Assembly: GCA_036346275.1 (NCBI GenBank)
Contig: CM070711.1
Location: forward strand, 69,501,782 to 69,565,781
Direction of reading: 5' to 3'
DNA from: Otatea glauca
Lineage: Eukaryota; Streptophyta; Magnoliopsida; Poales; Poaceae
DNA length: 64,000 nucleotides
In this document: piece by piece, positions 1-10,826 of the stretch
Layout: each line of letters begins with the position of its first letter
How positions within the stretch are numbered: position 1 is the stretch's first letter
Notes under the pieces: generated by a model
Database searches by the model: none
Told to the model about the DNA's origin: nothing
Seen by the model: only the letters and a program-made list of their open reading frames with translations
Program-made: the position numbers and the translations under genes

Positions 1-329
1 GATGTGCGGTATACGGGCCCAAACACCTCTCTCTTGTTCAGAGAGACTAACTCTGCAGTGATTGCCTTCTTCCATTCTTCCCAATCTAGCCTTTTCTTGC
101 ACTCTGCGAGAGATGCAGGCTCGGGATCATGATCAATGATCGAGGCAATCTTCTTTGCAAAGTATGCATCGACATTGGCTGTTGCTCTATTCAGGGATTC
201 TCCTGTTATTACAAAGTTTATGGCAATTTCTTCATGGGGTGCTTCATGCACTTCTACTTGCTCTTCGCTGCTATTCCCATCGCAGGAGCAAATTCCTTTA
301 GCTTTTCATCGCCTATGTGTGCGCACACA

Positions 330-1118
330 TTATTTCCTACGCTTCTGCGATGGAAGATTCAAGTGTGGAATTGCCTTTCCCGTTGGCTTCTTTCCAGTGC
401 CAGGTCTCAACTGGCTCCCCTTCTTTCCTTGGGGTATTTTCGTGATTGGTTGTGATAAGTCCTCTCGCCCAGTTTTCTCCAGACGTCTCCGAGTATTTTG
501 GGTTTGAGGAGCCAGATTTTCTGTTCTTTTTCTTTGAGGCCTCTGAACAGGATGAGGGATACCTTCTATTTTCTTTGGTATTTTCACCATCACTAGTGCA
601 TTCATTGCGGGTACATGTGACTTAACCATGCCCTTCAGATCACAAAAATGATCAGGCAGTTCATTTGCTAAATTATGCAAATCAATTATCTTCTGGACTT
701 CTTGATTTGCTTCATTAGTGCGGGGGTCATGCGCGGGGATCCCAGTGGAATGCCATATGATTTCCCGGTATTTTTCATCCAGAGGTTGATTTCCTCCCCC
801 TAATGACGGGAAACAGTCCTCGTCAAAAATGCAATCAGCGAATCGGGCTTTATGCAAGTCTCCAATCATGGGTTCCAAATACCTGATTATGGATGCACTC
901 TCATAACCGACGTATATCTCAGACTTGCGGAGAGGGTCCATTGCAGTCCGCTGAGGGGGTGGTATAGGAACATATACCATACACCCAAATTTCTGAGATG
1001 AGAGATCTTGGGATGATCCGTGCACAAGCCGCATAGGAGAATGGATGTTGTAGGCGAAGGTCCAAATTGATGAGAGCTGCGCGTGCGAGATCGCGTGTCC
1101 CCAACAAGTGTTGGGCAA
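330..1118 (-). pseudogene. copia copy A integrase C-terminal and integrase-RT linker region
   Basis: This 262-residue open stretch contains the conserved post-integrase block KFGCMVYVPIPPPQRTA followed by KSEIYVGYESASIIRYLEP. This block follows the integrase core in many grass copia elements. The remainder is the lysine- and proline-rich linker before reverse transcriptase. The same block occurs in copy B at 17017-17316. The catalytic DDE core is not readable in this frame. Confidence 0.8.
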
Positions 1119-1393
1119 GTTACAACTCGCAAAAGCGGTCCGGCAATGAACTTAATCCTCTTTATTAGTGCTTGACTAGTCCATTCTGCGTATGGACGTG
1201 CGGTGCGGAGTGCTCAATCGCTATCCTGTTGCGGTGCAATAATCATCAAATGCCTTTGAAGTAAATTCTCGGCATTATCCATTACGATGGACTTCACGCG
1301 ATGATCGGGAAAGCATTCTTAATTCTTATGATTTGCGAGATCGACTTTGCAAAGCATAGTTTCTTGTTGACAAGAAGCATACATGCGACCATT

Positions 1394-2120
1394 TCAAGGA
1401 AGCATCGATGAGCACCATAAAGTATCGAAGCGGCCCGACGAGGCTGAATCGAACATAAATATCCCCTGGATGCGTTCCAGGAATGTAGGAATTTCACTTT
1501 GCACTTTTATGACAGAGGGTCTAGTTATTAATTTCCCGGTGGCACATGCAGGGCACACGAAATCTTCATGATTCAGAAAATTTTTAACATTAATGCCATG
1601 ACCTTGTGAGTTGTTCACTATATTCCTCATCATTCTAAGACCAGGGTGACCTAATCTACCATGCCATAAAGAAAATAACTCAGAGCTTCTAAAAACAGTC
1701 TTCAAGGAAATATACACTTCGGGTGAATGAATATTCGTGTAGTACAACCCAGATTCATATGAGGGATATTTTTCTAATACCATTTTTCTACATACCGCGT
1801 GCTTCACAATGCACAAGTATTCTTTGCCATTTTCTTCATTGATTTCTACATGAAAATCATTGGCGCTGATGTCTTCGAAGCTTAAGAGAGTGCGCATTGA
1901 TTCAGGGTACAAAAGGGCTTCTTCAATTACCAAAGTTGTTCCCATAGGCAATATAATAGTGGCTCTTCCTGAGCCTATTACATATGAATCGCTTAGTTAT
2001 CTTTCCAACGTTCTTCGTGATCGATTGGAAGTATTTAGACTCTCTTAAGATGGTATTTGTTGTGCCACTATCAACAATGCATATCTCTTCCATTTAGGCG
2101 CTACACGATTTCTAGATAAA
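1394..2120 (-). pseudogene. copia copy A protease tail and integrase N-terminal (HHCC) region
   Basis: Minus-strand residues near 1700-1500 show the gag-pre-integrase zinc-binding pattern: WHGRLGHPGLR supplies the histidines and CPACATGK supplies the paired cysteines. The DNA around 2050-2090 matches the copy B region that encodes a VDSGTTN protease active site. The reading frame is lost near 1394 where the integrase core should continue. Several differences from copy B in this region are CAG or CTG changed to CG-type sequences, so some frame breaks may not be biological. Confidence 0.75.
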
Positions 2121-2336
2121 AGAAATATAATTCTAATCAGATAGAGGCAAAAATAATTCAAACATTGCTTGCAAGTTAAAGATTGCTGGAATAAAGAATA
2201 AATTGCATATTTATTTATGAGTGAAGTATGCTTTTCTAGAGCTTACAAACCATTATTCAAAAGAAAATTCTATCAACTATAATCTAAAAAAATATGCATT
2301 AAACATAATCTGTAAAATATGCATTAATTTCTGCTT

Positions 2337-3350
2337 CTATGTCATCGACAGAAGTTTTCTCTTCATTTGCCATAATATTGGCTGCAGCATCGATGTCCAG
2401 GCTATTCTGTGAGGATGAGACAAGTGGGGTATCTTCATCCATGGCATCATCATCACCAATCTTGACGGCGCGCTCTGTTTGGCGTTTTCTTTTGCCTTCC
2501 TCTTAGCACGATATGCGTTGATCACTTCCTTGGATTCCCGACATATCTTCGACCAGTGTCCCCAAGTGCCGCACCTGAAACACGTTTGGTTCTGCTGTCC
2601 ATACGGCTTGGCGTGCGCCTTTTCCTTGTCATCCTTTTTCACTGGGGTTTTGGACATTTCTTTTGCCTGAGACCTCTCTTTTCTACTTTGTTTGCCCTTC
2701 TTTCTATGAATGGGCTTTCTCACCTTATAGCTATTGGCATTGACTTCTGTGCCAGTGCCCCTTCTAGGTGGCTGCAAGACATAGTTCTTGCGTAGAACAT
2801 CGTCTTGCGATTCCGCAACTTGCATTATATCAATCAGTTCGCTATACTCCTTGTATGCGTCCTAACGATAGCTGCGTGCACTCTGGATAGCATTTGGGTG
2901 GAAGGTAGAAAGAGTTTTCTCAATCTTCTCCTCATCAGTGATCTTCTTGCCACATAGGGAGAGATTAATACAAATTCTGTGCAAGACAGAATTGTACCTG
3001 GCCACTGTTTTGTAGTCTGCAAACCTCAGGCGGACCCAATTTTGCTGTGCTTGGGGCAAGATGGTGTACTTGAGCTTCTCGAACCGCTCCTGAAGTGCAG
3101 TCCAAAGCTCAAGTGCACTCTCCTCAGCCATATATTCATTCTTCAGAGTGGCTGAGAGGTGGTGCCTGAGGAAGTGCAGGGCTTGATCGTTCTGCTCGGC
3201 GGTAGGTTTCGCGTCCTGCGAGGACCCTAGACCAATCGTTGCACGGAGCTTCTTGCCCCTAAGAACGATCTTCACATCCGATACCCAAGTGAGGTAGTTC
3301 TGACTGTGCAGGGCCAGTTCTTCATACTCACGATTCACGATACCGGACAT
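2337..3350 (-). pseudogene. copia copy A gag (UBN2-type) with CCHC zinc knuckle, frameshifted
   Basis: Gag packages the element RNA in cytoplasmic particles. The N-terminal part starts at the ATG ending at 3350 and runs to 2862 (162 residues). It has the NYLTWVSDVK opening typical of UBN2-family copia gag and an ELWTALQERF block. After a stop near 2860 the C-terminal part continues to about 2337 and carries an intact CCHC knuckle, CFRCGTWGHWSKIC, flanked by a lysine-rich stretch. The ATG lies 42 bp from the LTR, so there is almost no leader, unlike copy B. The break near 2860 separates the two parts. Confidence 0.85.
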
Positions 3351-3373
3351 TTTTTCAATCCGTTCGCCGGTAG

Positions 3374-3391
3374 AGCTTCGTGCTGATAACG
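3374..3391 (-). other. primer-binding-site region of copia copy A
   Basis: Directly inside the 5' LTR the minus strand reads CGTTATCAGCACGA, the position expected for a tRNA primer-binding site. The equivalent site in copy B (20277-20289) reads CGTTATCGCGACG, the same block with the A of a CAG missing. The position is firm; I do not assign the tRNA. Confidence 0.6.
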
Positions 3392-3619
3392 TGTTAAGGA
3401 ACCTCGCTATCGAATAGTCCGGGGTTCCCGAACAGATCTAAATTGGAGAACAGAGAGAGAAAGAGAGACACGAATTTAGAGAGAACGGCGACTGAATTCT
3501 TATTACTATTCTGATTGCTTGTACATAGGGGAACCCCCTTCCTCCTTATATAATAGTTGTCTAGGGTTTCGGTTAAGGGACCATCGTGAGTTTTTATTGG
3601 GTCACGTGGTTTCCCAACA
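3392..3619 (-). repeat. 5' LTR of copia copy A
   Basis: This 228-bp LTR starts with TGTTAAGGAACC on the plus strand and ends in AACA. It aligns over its length with the two 227-bp LTRs at 14338-14564 and 20290-20516. The gag start lies only about 42 bp inside the LTR. Confidence 0.9.
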
Positions 3620-4609
3620 TAGCTATTCATATGCGCTAAATTTGGTGACCAGGCGCTTGGTGCGTTCGGTTGTGCCGGAACGGATTTACCGATTTAGTAG
3701 AGCTGGTGATATTTGTTGCATGCAACGATAGTTTAACTACCAGTTGGTTGTGCCGTAGCTTAGGTATGTTCAATATATACGACAAACTACCCAATAGCAC
3801 AATAGCTATCTATAGCTGTAGCATTCCGAATGAATCCTAGATTCCTAAATTGGTTTAGTTCCCGGTTATCCTTATGATCCAAAAAAAAATCCACGCTCAC
3901 AATTTCCGGTGAACTTGTCTAAATTTTTCTTCTCATTTGCATACTTTCCAACCTTGTTAATGACTGTTAATTTATACCAACAAGATCGTGTGAAGAAAAT
4001 TTTGTGTGTTCAAGCATGCATATCCCACGATCCTGAGCAAGATAACTCAAATATTCTTGGACAACTGCAATACTACTCGGTGACAAAAGGACCAGCTGAT
4101 ATACACCAAGAGTAAAGCAGTTATGCTGTTTTAATTCCAATCACGCATGTCTAGCGCACTTCGGCTAAAACGAACTTGAGCTTGACTCTTTTTTCTGAAT
4201 TGACTGAAGGAGCCGCTCACTAACTGGAACTTCTTTTGTCCCCGAGAATGACCAACAGTCAGTGAGCACCAAAATTATCGAAGCAATAGAATCTCAGTTC
4301 TAAAATCATCAAATCACGGTTTTGTGGAAGGATCGGAGGGTTTCAAAAACCGACGAAAACCACAGTTTTCGATCTTACCGTTACAGTTTGAGATTCAAAT
4401 CCAGTCTAATTAAAAAAATGAAAAAATTTTATACGACGTAAACAGCTCAAAAACCGTTTTTAAGGCACATTCAATTGGTCGGTTGGTTTTCGGTGAAAAC
4501 CGAACGATTTTCGATTTTTTTTTCCAATTTTTTTTATTTCTAAACACTTCAGTTTCTGACGATTTTCGAGCGGTTTTTGAATCCCCAACCAATGGGAGGC
4601 ATGAATTCG
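3620..4609. other. intergenic stretch, no gene seen
   Basis: No coding similarity is recognised. Around 4310-4600 the sequence has repeated CGGTTTTCG/CGAAAACCG-like words and long A/T runs, which suggests a decayed non-autonomous DNA transposon, but I cannot define its ends. Confidence 0.5.
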
Positions 4610-5144
4610 AGTCAATTCCGTCTAATGATATTCACAACTAGAGACGAGGCAAGCGGTCGTGCCTCACAGGGCGGCTTAAGACGCGATCTTGTAAACGCGG
4701 CGACTGTTAGTAATAGTCTTTGTCTGGCATAGCCCATGAGCCCGTGCTGTACTTGGGCCAGCACGGCACGGCACGACCCATTGAGGCATGGCACAATTAA
4801 CGGCTCGTTTGGCCCGTTTAGTTTAAAAAATAGTTGTTAGGTGCTTAAAAATTCAAAAAAAATCCGAAAAATATGAAAAATCCCAAATTTTTTCCTATAA
4901 ACTATAAATAGGTGGCTGCCCCCTTCATTTTTACACTAGCAATTTTGCATTCTCTCATATTCATTCTATTGTGAAAATTCTTTTGCTCTTTGTGGTAATT
5001 TGTTAAAATTCAAATTAGTTTTGCCAAAAATTCCGAAATTCGGCTTGCGGCTTCTGTCAAGAAATCAAGGTAATTATTGTCATTTAATTTTTCATTTTGT
5101 TAGTATTTTAAATGATATTAAAGTACTAATAGCGTAATTATTTC

Positions 5145-5749
5145 TTGCAGTTTTTTATGGAGTACGATGATTTTCCGTCCTTCCCGACTTCTAATTTCGG
5201 GATTTCACCCGAGGAGCTTCTTACATCTTATGAATCTGGAGAAGCTGTAGGAGGTGTACCATCCTCAGGCTCTACAAGTGCTACTGAGTCCGCAAGCACC
5301 GGGGCGAAAAGATCAAGACGCAGTACATCGGGAGTCTAGGAAGATTTTGAACAGATTTTTGAGACATTAGATGGCGTTCAGAGCAGGTATGCTATTTGCA
5401 GATATTGTAAGCACAAATTAACTGCAAAATCTACAGGTGGCACGGAGCACTTGAAGAGACATGCTGAGAGCTATAAAAGAAAAGCGGGGGTGGCTATGAG
5501 ACAGACACAACTGCAGTACAACCCCGACGGTATGGTACGTAATTGGGACTACAATCCTGAGTTAGATCGTGAATCTCTTTATTGTTTAATTGCTTCTCAA
5601 GATCTTCCTTTGAACTTTGGTGAGTCACCTGCATTTGAAAACTATATTAAAACAACTCATAATTCTAGGTTTTCTTCAGTTTCTAGACAGTTAACAACTA
5701 GAGATTTGATTAAATACTATAATAACTATCATCGTAAGCTAAAAGAGTA
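5145..5749 (+). pseudogene. hAT transposase N-terminus with BED zinc finger
   Basis: An acidic, serine-rich N-terminus (5145-5339) ends at a TAG. In the same frame the BED finger follows: CRYCKHKLTAKS, then EHLKRHAES, giving C-x2-C ... H-x3-H for DNA binding. The frame continues to a stop near 5749. The acceptor-like TTTCTTGCAG just before 5152 resembles the intron seen upstream of the coding start in Ac-like elements. The in-frame TAG at about 5337 makes this copy non-functional as written. Confidence 0.8.
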
Positions 5750-5922
5750 ATTTAGTTCCTGTACTTTTTCTGTGTCTTTGACATCTGACATATGGAGTGG
5801 TAGGGCTAAAGAGGATTACCTTAGTGTAGTTGCTCATTATGTAAACAATGTTGGCAACTAGAAAAGATAATCATAGGATTCAAATTAATTGATGTAGCAC
5901 ATACTAGTAAAAATATTGCCGA

Positions 5923-6635
5923 TTGTATTATAAAAGTTGTGGAAGATTTTGCCTTAGTGATAAGATTTTTGCAATAACATTAGATAATGCTTCAGCAAAT
6001 ACTTCTGCCATGAATATTCTTACTCCCCTTTTCAATCCGTATGCTGAATCTTTCTTATTACATCAACGTTGTGCCTGCCATATTATTAATCTTATAGTTA
6101 AATCTGGTTTGAAAAGGTTAGATCAGTATGTTGAATCTTTTCGCACTGCAATATCTTTCTTAAATAATTCTAATCAACGAGTAGCAGCATATAAGACTTA
6201 TTGTATTGCAATGGATGTGCATCTGTGTAAGTTTGGTTTGGATATGCCTGTTAGATGGAACTCTACCTACTTGATGCTTAAGTCTCTCAAACCCTATAAG
6301 AGCACATTTTGTGTTTTTATTAACACGCACTATCGTAGCCGGGATGGTCAACCGCTACTCACAGAGCAACATTGGTATGTTACTAAATACTTGCTGTTAT
6401 TTTAAAAACTTTTTTTGATTCTACTGTTGCTTTGTCTGGAGTTTATTACACAACCTCTCCTTTAATTGTGCATCATATTTTAGAAATTGCTACCCACTTA
6501 AGGAGTCACGAAAATGATAATATCTTGCGTGAATATGTTTATGCTATAAAAACTAAAATTTTGAAATATTGGCAAGAAATTCCTATGTTATATGGATTTG
6601 CATTTATTTTAGATCCTAGAACTAGAGTTCGATGA
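5923..6635 (+). pseudogene. hAT transposase RNase-H-like catalytic core
   Basis: The block ITLDNASANTSAMN carries the core aspartate region, RCACHIINLIVKSGL is the conserved Cys/His helix, and MPVRWNSTYLML is the hallmark hAT RW motif. A frame change near 6405 is followed by a second piece to 6635 that ends in a FILDPRT block. The family transposase cuts at terminal inverted repeats and reinserts with 8-bp duplications. Frame breaks on both sides show decay. Confidence 0.85.
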
Positions 6636-6894
6636 TTTTCTAATGTTCTCTCACTTCTAAGCGATGCGGTGGGTACTGATTATTCTAGTTAATTTTCAAA
6701 TGTTCGTACTAACTTATCTTAAGTTTATGCTAAGTACGATCAGAAGTTTGCTGGAGTTCGCATACAGCAACCTCCACCAGCACCCACAACAAGTAAGAAG
6801 AAAACTGCGTGGGGAAAGATATGGAATGCTGGTGACACTTCCTCGAGGAGTTCGACTACAACAATGTCAAGTGCGGACACAAGTGGTGGGGAGC

Positions 6895-7231
6895 TAGCTG
6901 CCTATCTCAAAAGCGACATTGTTAACTATCAAGAGGAGCAAGATGAGGACTTCAACATTTTGCAGTGGTAGCACGAGCACAAGATAACATATCAGGTGAT
7001 TTTCATATTAGCACGGGATGTGTTAACAGTTCATGTCTCCACGGTTTTTTGGAGTCCGCTTTCAGTCTACCCGGAAGAATAATCGAGAAGAGAAGAACAA
7101 ATCTGATAAGTGATATGGTGAAAATACTTCTAACTGTGAAAGATTGGGAACAAGCTGATCAACAGCTCAACATACTACAAAAAATGTTGAGCTGGCAGAG
7201 AAATTTGAAAATCTTTATCTAGATAATCAGG
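6895..7231 (+). pseudogene. hAT transposase C-terminal dimerisation domain
   Basis: Conceptual translation across several stops gives the hAT dimerisation signature: DEDFNILQW, then a HEHK-type block, LARDVLTVHVST, an ESAFSLPGRII block, DWEQADQQL and a closing EKFENLYLD. A TAG replaces the second Trp of the WW pair after 6968 and there are at least two frameshifts. This domain mediates transposase oligomerisation in the family. Confidence 0.8.
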
Positions 7232-8069
7232 AAGAATAATTGTAATCTTCACTTTTTTCCTGTATCACTGAGCTATAGGCTGTACTCTTTTTTCTTTGCC
7301 AAGGTTTTCTCGTGTTAAGTTTTTACTTGGCAAAATTTTTAATGAGGCAGCCAAACATCAATAGAGCTCATTATTTAATTCCAATTATTTATCTCATTTT
7401 AGAATTTACCTCATATTTTAGCTTTTTCTTAATTTTTATATATATTTTTAAAAAAATTCTACACCATTCAAGTTTTCTAATTTTTTTAAATTTTTTCATA
7501 TTATTTCTGTATTTTTTATTCCTTTTCTATTTTTCTAACTTTTTCTGATTTTTTTGAATTTTTTAACGCTAACAGGCTAACAGGCCGACCCGACCCGTTT
7601 CAGCCCATCGAACTCGTGCCAGTACGGCACGGCCCGTTAGCCTCACAGGCCGGGCTTGGGGCAAGGCACGGCCCGTTTAACTCCGTGTGTCTGCAGCTCC
7701 TGTCCTCTCGTCACAATAGTGCAAATGAGTCGGGCGTGAGCCGTCACGGCACGAAGCGTAAATAGACCGTACTTGGGCTCTCTGAAGACGAGCCGAACCG
7801 GCACGGCACGGCGGACCATCACGACCCGACACAGTTTAGACACAAAGCACAATAATCCTATATCGAACCGGTCCGGCACAGCAGGATGCCCACCTCCTGT
7901 TCCCGAGGCTGGTGTCTGGCTTGGACTTTGAAGCCCAACCGGCACGCACCCCCTCCAGGCTCCGCATCCCCGCAGAAATCACAGCTGCTTTTGATCACCT
8001 GTTTCTTGCGGAGGCCCCGTCCACGAAGAAGGATCAGGCGACTGACGAGCTGATCGATTGTTCCCAGCG

Positions 8070-8400
8070 CAAGATGTCCCAACAGTAGGCGACCGCTCCG
8101 CCGCAGTGCGCCAGGCTGCGGCTTCTACGGGAGCCCGGCCACCCTCGACATGTGCTCCGTCTGCTAACGCTAGCACTGCCTCGTCAACGGCGGCGAGCCG
8201 GGGGGCTCCGTCGCTAAAGCTGCTCTGCTACCGTAGTGACCGGCGCCGCTGCCCGCTCTGCGGCGCCCGCGACCGACGCCTATTTCGCGGCTTCCACGGA
8301 GGCTAAAGGCGCTGCTGAAGCCGACGCCGCCGCCTCCGCGACAGGCGTCTCCTCTCTGCCCGAGGCGGCAACAGATGTGCCGGCGTACCGGTGCTAAAAG
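8070..8400 (+). pseudogene. A20-type zinc-finger (stress-associated protein, SAP-like) pseudogene
   Basis: Plus-strand translation gives PPQCA, then after a short deletion GCGFYGSPATLDMCSVC: the A20 finger of plant A20/AN1 stress-associated proteins. Two lesions are visible. The first is a loss of about 2 bases between the first two cysteines (near 8113). The second is a stop (TAA at 8164-8166) where the family has the Tyr codon of the CY pair. Downstream is an alanine-rich linker-like stretch, but no AN1 finger is recognisable before 8450. Intact relatives are intronless and about 160-180 residues long. This is a dead fragment between the hAT end and the MATE gene. Confidence 0.72.
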
Positions 8401-8592
8401 TTTTGGGCTGACGGGGTTTTAGCAGGCAGTCCTACTGAATACAGATACACCAGGTGATTTTTTCTGGAATGATACACCGGATAATTCGTATAACTGAAAA
8501 AATCTTTATAATGTATTTTCTTTATTCTTTCTGCCCTCTTTTTCTGTCAAACATGCGCAATGTGTGTATAGTCAATCTTTTCCGTTCATGTT

Positions 8593-10685
8593 TCATCCTG
8601 TTTCTTGAATGGTTGGCAGCTCAACACTTCCTCCCCAGACCCGTATCCGCTCTTCTGCTAGCATAGCCTTCACCATCGCCACGCAAGAAAATTTAGAAAT
8701 TTGGAAACCAGGACAACTATTAGTTACTTTTTCAAGTGGTACTGTGAAACGTGTTAATTGCTGTACCTCTTTCTGCCATTTGGTTCTGAAGAGGATCACA
8801 AACAGAATGACAGTCTGCAGAATTGTGCCAATCAGCATCCCCACCCAAATCCCCTGCACGATATGATACACAAAGTTAGTACACTCCTCTTGAAGAAAAT
8901 CATCACCTACATAGCAAAGTTAGAACGTCCAGCTTCGTCTTACTGTCGCATTAAGCTTCAGCTTGAAGCCGAAAGCAGCTGCAAGGGGCAGGCCAACGAG
9001 ATAGTAGCAGGCGATGTTTACAAACGCAACCAAGGATTGCCACCCAGCCCCAATCGCCACCCCTGCAATTACCAACGACATAACATACAAGTTGCATTAT
9101 CATTTTCTCTGAAGAATTTATCAAAGCATGAAGCAAGCTAGGTATTTCACCTAGATCTAGTTGGTAGTCGGTACAATACCTGATAACACCGGCTGGATGC
9201 TGTTGAGGAATATGGTAGCAGCCAGAAGAAATCCCAATCTGGCAGTCTCCTTGATGAGTAGATCGTCGTCCGTGAAAAGCCTCGGTAGCTGCTTTCTCGC
9301 TACGAGAGCAACCAGTGTGAAGATCAGCCCGATGGCAGCCGACGTGATCACGGCGACGACGACCGAGAACCTGGCTGCTTTTGGGTGGTTCGCGCCAAGT
9401 TCGTTCGCCACGCGAACACTGACCCGAAAACGGGGCAGGAGAGAGTTATTTCTCCGAACATTTAAGAGCCTAGAAAATTAACGGTAAGGGACAAGGGGAA
9501 GGAATACCTCACTGCAGCATTGAAGCCAACAGCTACCATCAGTGTCCAAAGCTGATAGTTCATGCTGTTTCAGCAGAATTGAATTGATCATTACGAGGCA
9601 GCATTTCTTCCGGAAATGCAAGGACCGAGCCAGTTAGAAGACAAGAAGCAATTAAGCGCACTAACCATATGGAAATAGCTCCAACTTGAATATCTGGGTT
9701 CTTCAAGCAACCCACCAGAATGAGCACTGCTGTATAATACCACATCTCTAAGCTGTAGCAATGATGAAATCACGTACTCCAAGTTAAAGAAAACAAGAGT
9801 ATAAATGTAATAAGTTGATCAGGAAGCAACAAGGGTACGCACCACAGCATAACAGCGGATGCGAGGGAGAGCCTGACGAAGCCGCCGAGGCTGGCGAACG
9901 CCTTCCACGAGAACCCTGTCCAGGCCTCCGGGAAGGACCCGCCGACGAGGTACACGAACTGCGCCGCGTTGAGCATCCACCAGGAGACGTTGCCGACCAC
10001 CGCCGCGCCCACCAGGCCACGCCCGAGCCTGGCCACGACGAGCCAGTTCATCAGCGCGTGCGCGCCGAGCACGGCGCCGGAGATGGCCGTCATGACCCAC
10101 ACCCGTCTCTGCGCCTGGTAGAACTTCTGGATGGGGAAGTTGACGGCATAAGCGAACAGCTGCGGCACGCACCACCGCGCGTACCGCCCAGCCACCGCCG
10201 AGATGGCCGCGGACTGCCGGAGCAGCCGGAGGACCGGGGCCGTGAATACGTAGATCGGGAGCAGGACGAGGGACGTGGCGAGGCAGATGATCCACGAGCG
10301 CTGCATGTAGACGCCGAGCATCTGGAGCTGCCCGGCTCCCACCGCCTGGCCGCACAGCGTCTCCAGGGCGCTTCCCATGCCAAGCTGCAGCGCGCAACAG
10401 AGAGGAACGAAATGCTTAGTGATCGGTGGTCACCAATCAGCTGACGCGCACTATAAAACATCAAGGCGGTCAGCTAGTTACCAGAAGCCCGAAGGCGAGG
10501 CACTCGACGACGCCGTTGACGATGGAGACGGCGGCCAGCTCGACCTTGCAGATGTGCCCGGCGAAGGCCGTGGTGACGAACCCGATCAGGAACTGAAAGA
10601 TCTCGGTCAGGATAACCGGCCCGGCGATGCGCCACAGGTTCTTGCACTCGTCCGACCAGTTCTTGCCGCCGGCCACCGGCGCCAT
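8593..10685 (-). CDS. MATE / DETOXIFICATION family efflux transporter, 8 exons
   Basis: Multidrug and toxic-compound extrusion transporter, a cation-coupled antiporter of plant membranes. Exons on the minus strand: 10482-10685, 9843-10384, 9666-9752, 9508-9564, 9180-9418, 8944-9062, 8767-8853 and 8593-8667. All introns are GT-AG and phases join exactly to 469 residues plus stop, normal for the family. Visible family blocks include GMGSALETLCGQAVGAGQ (exon 2), CLEMWYYTAVLILVGCLKNP (exon 2/3 join), MNYQLWTLMVAVGFNAAVSV (exon 4/5 join), RVANELGANHPKAARFS (exon 5) and ATGIWVGMLIGT (exon 6/7 join). The pattern fits the DTX27-33-like clade; the substrate cannot be told. The ATG at 10685 is chosen because upstream in-frame codons have no ATG. 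Reading through the last intron (8668-8766) is also open, so the C-terminus may vary. Confidence 0.92.
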
Positions 10686-10817
10686 CTGCTTCCTCTGGTG
10701 CACGCACGAGCTACACACAAGTCTGTACACGACGCACACTAAGCCACCAGCCGTGCGCGCCACCTTTTGTACCTACAGGTCAAGGCTGGGGTCCAAGGTT
10801 GCAGCTTGCTGACTGCA

Positions 10818-10826
10818 TTATATTTG
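10818..10826 (-). promoter_or_regulatory. candidate TATA box of the MATE gene
   Basis: The minus strand reads AAATATAAT about 135 bp upstream of the ATG at 10685, which allows a 5' leader of about 100 bases. No other TATA-like word is as well placed. Confidence 0.45.

Larger units (their letters stand above)
1..3619 (-). mobile_element. Ty1-copia retrotransposon, copy A (truncated by window edge)
   Basis: This is a minus-strand copia element. Reading leftward from its 5' LTR (3392-3619) come gag, protease, the integrase zinc-binding region and the integrase C-terminal/linker region; the window ends before reverse transcriptase. The same order, with closely related sequence and a near-identical LTR design, recurs at 14338-20516, so the two are one family. 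Coding parts lie in different frames with small indels, so this copy is defective. The five bases outside the LTR are TAGCT (3620-3624), but the left end is outside the window and the target duplication cannot be tested. Confidence 0.93.
4610..7898 (+). mobile_element. Ac-like hAT DNA transposon, decayed
   Basis: The coding core (5145-7230) is a hAT transposase in pieces. Both flanks (about 4650-4815 and 7565-7880) are rich in the subterminal words CGGCACGGCACGG and GGCCCGTTT in opposing orientations, as expected for hAT subterminal repeats. A plausible right terminus is GGATGCCCACCTCCTG (7883-7898), the complement of a CAGGAGGTGGGC-type hAT end. I could not find a matching left terminus, so the left boundary and the target duplication are uncertain. 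Confidence 0.75.

Noticed and set aside
9815..10444. 209-residue plus-strand frame
   Set aside because: It is the antisense shadow of MATE exon 2, which is supported by family motifs and exact splice junctions.
10686..10763. N-terminal extension of the MATE protein by 26 residues
   Set aside because: The extension opens with GTG and contains no ATG. The ATG at 10685 fits the family start.
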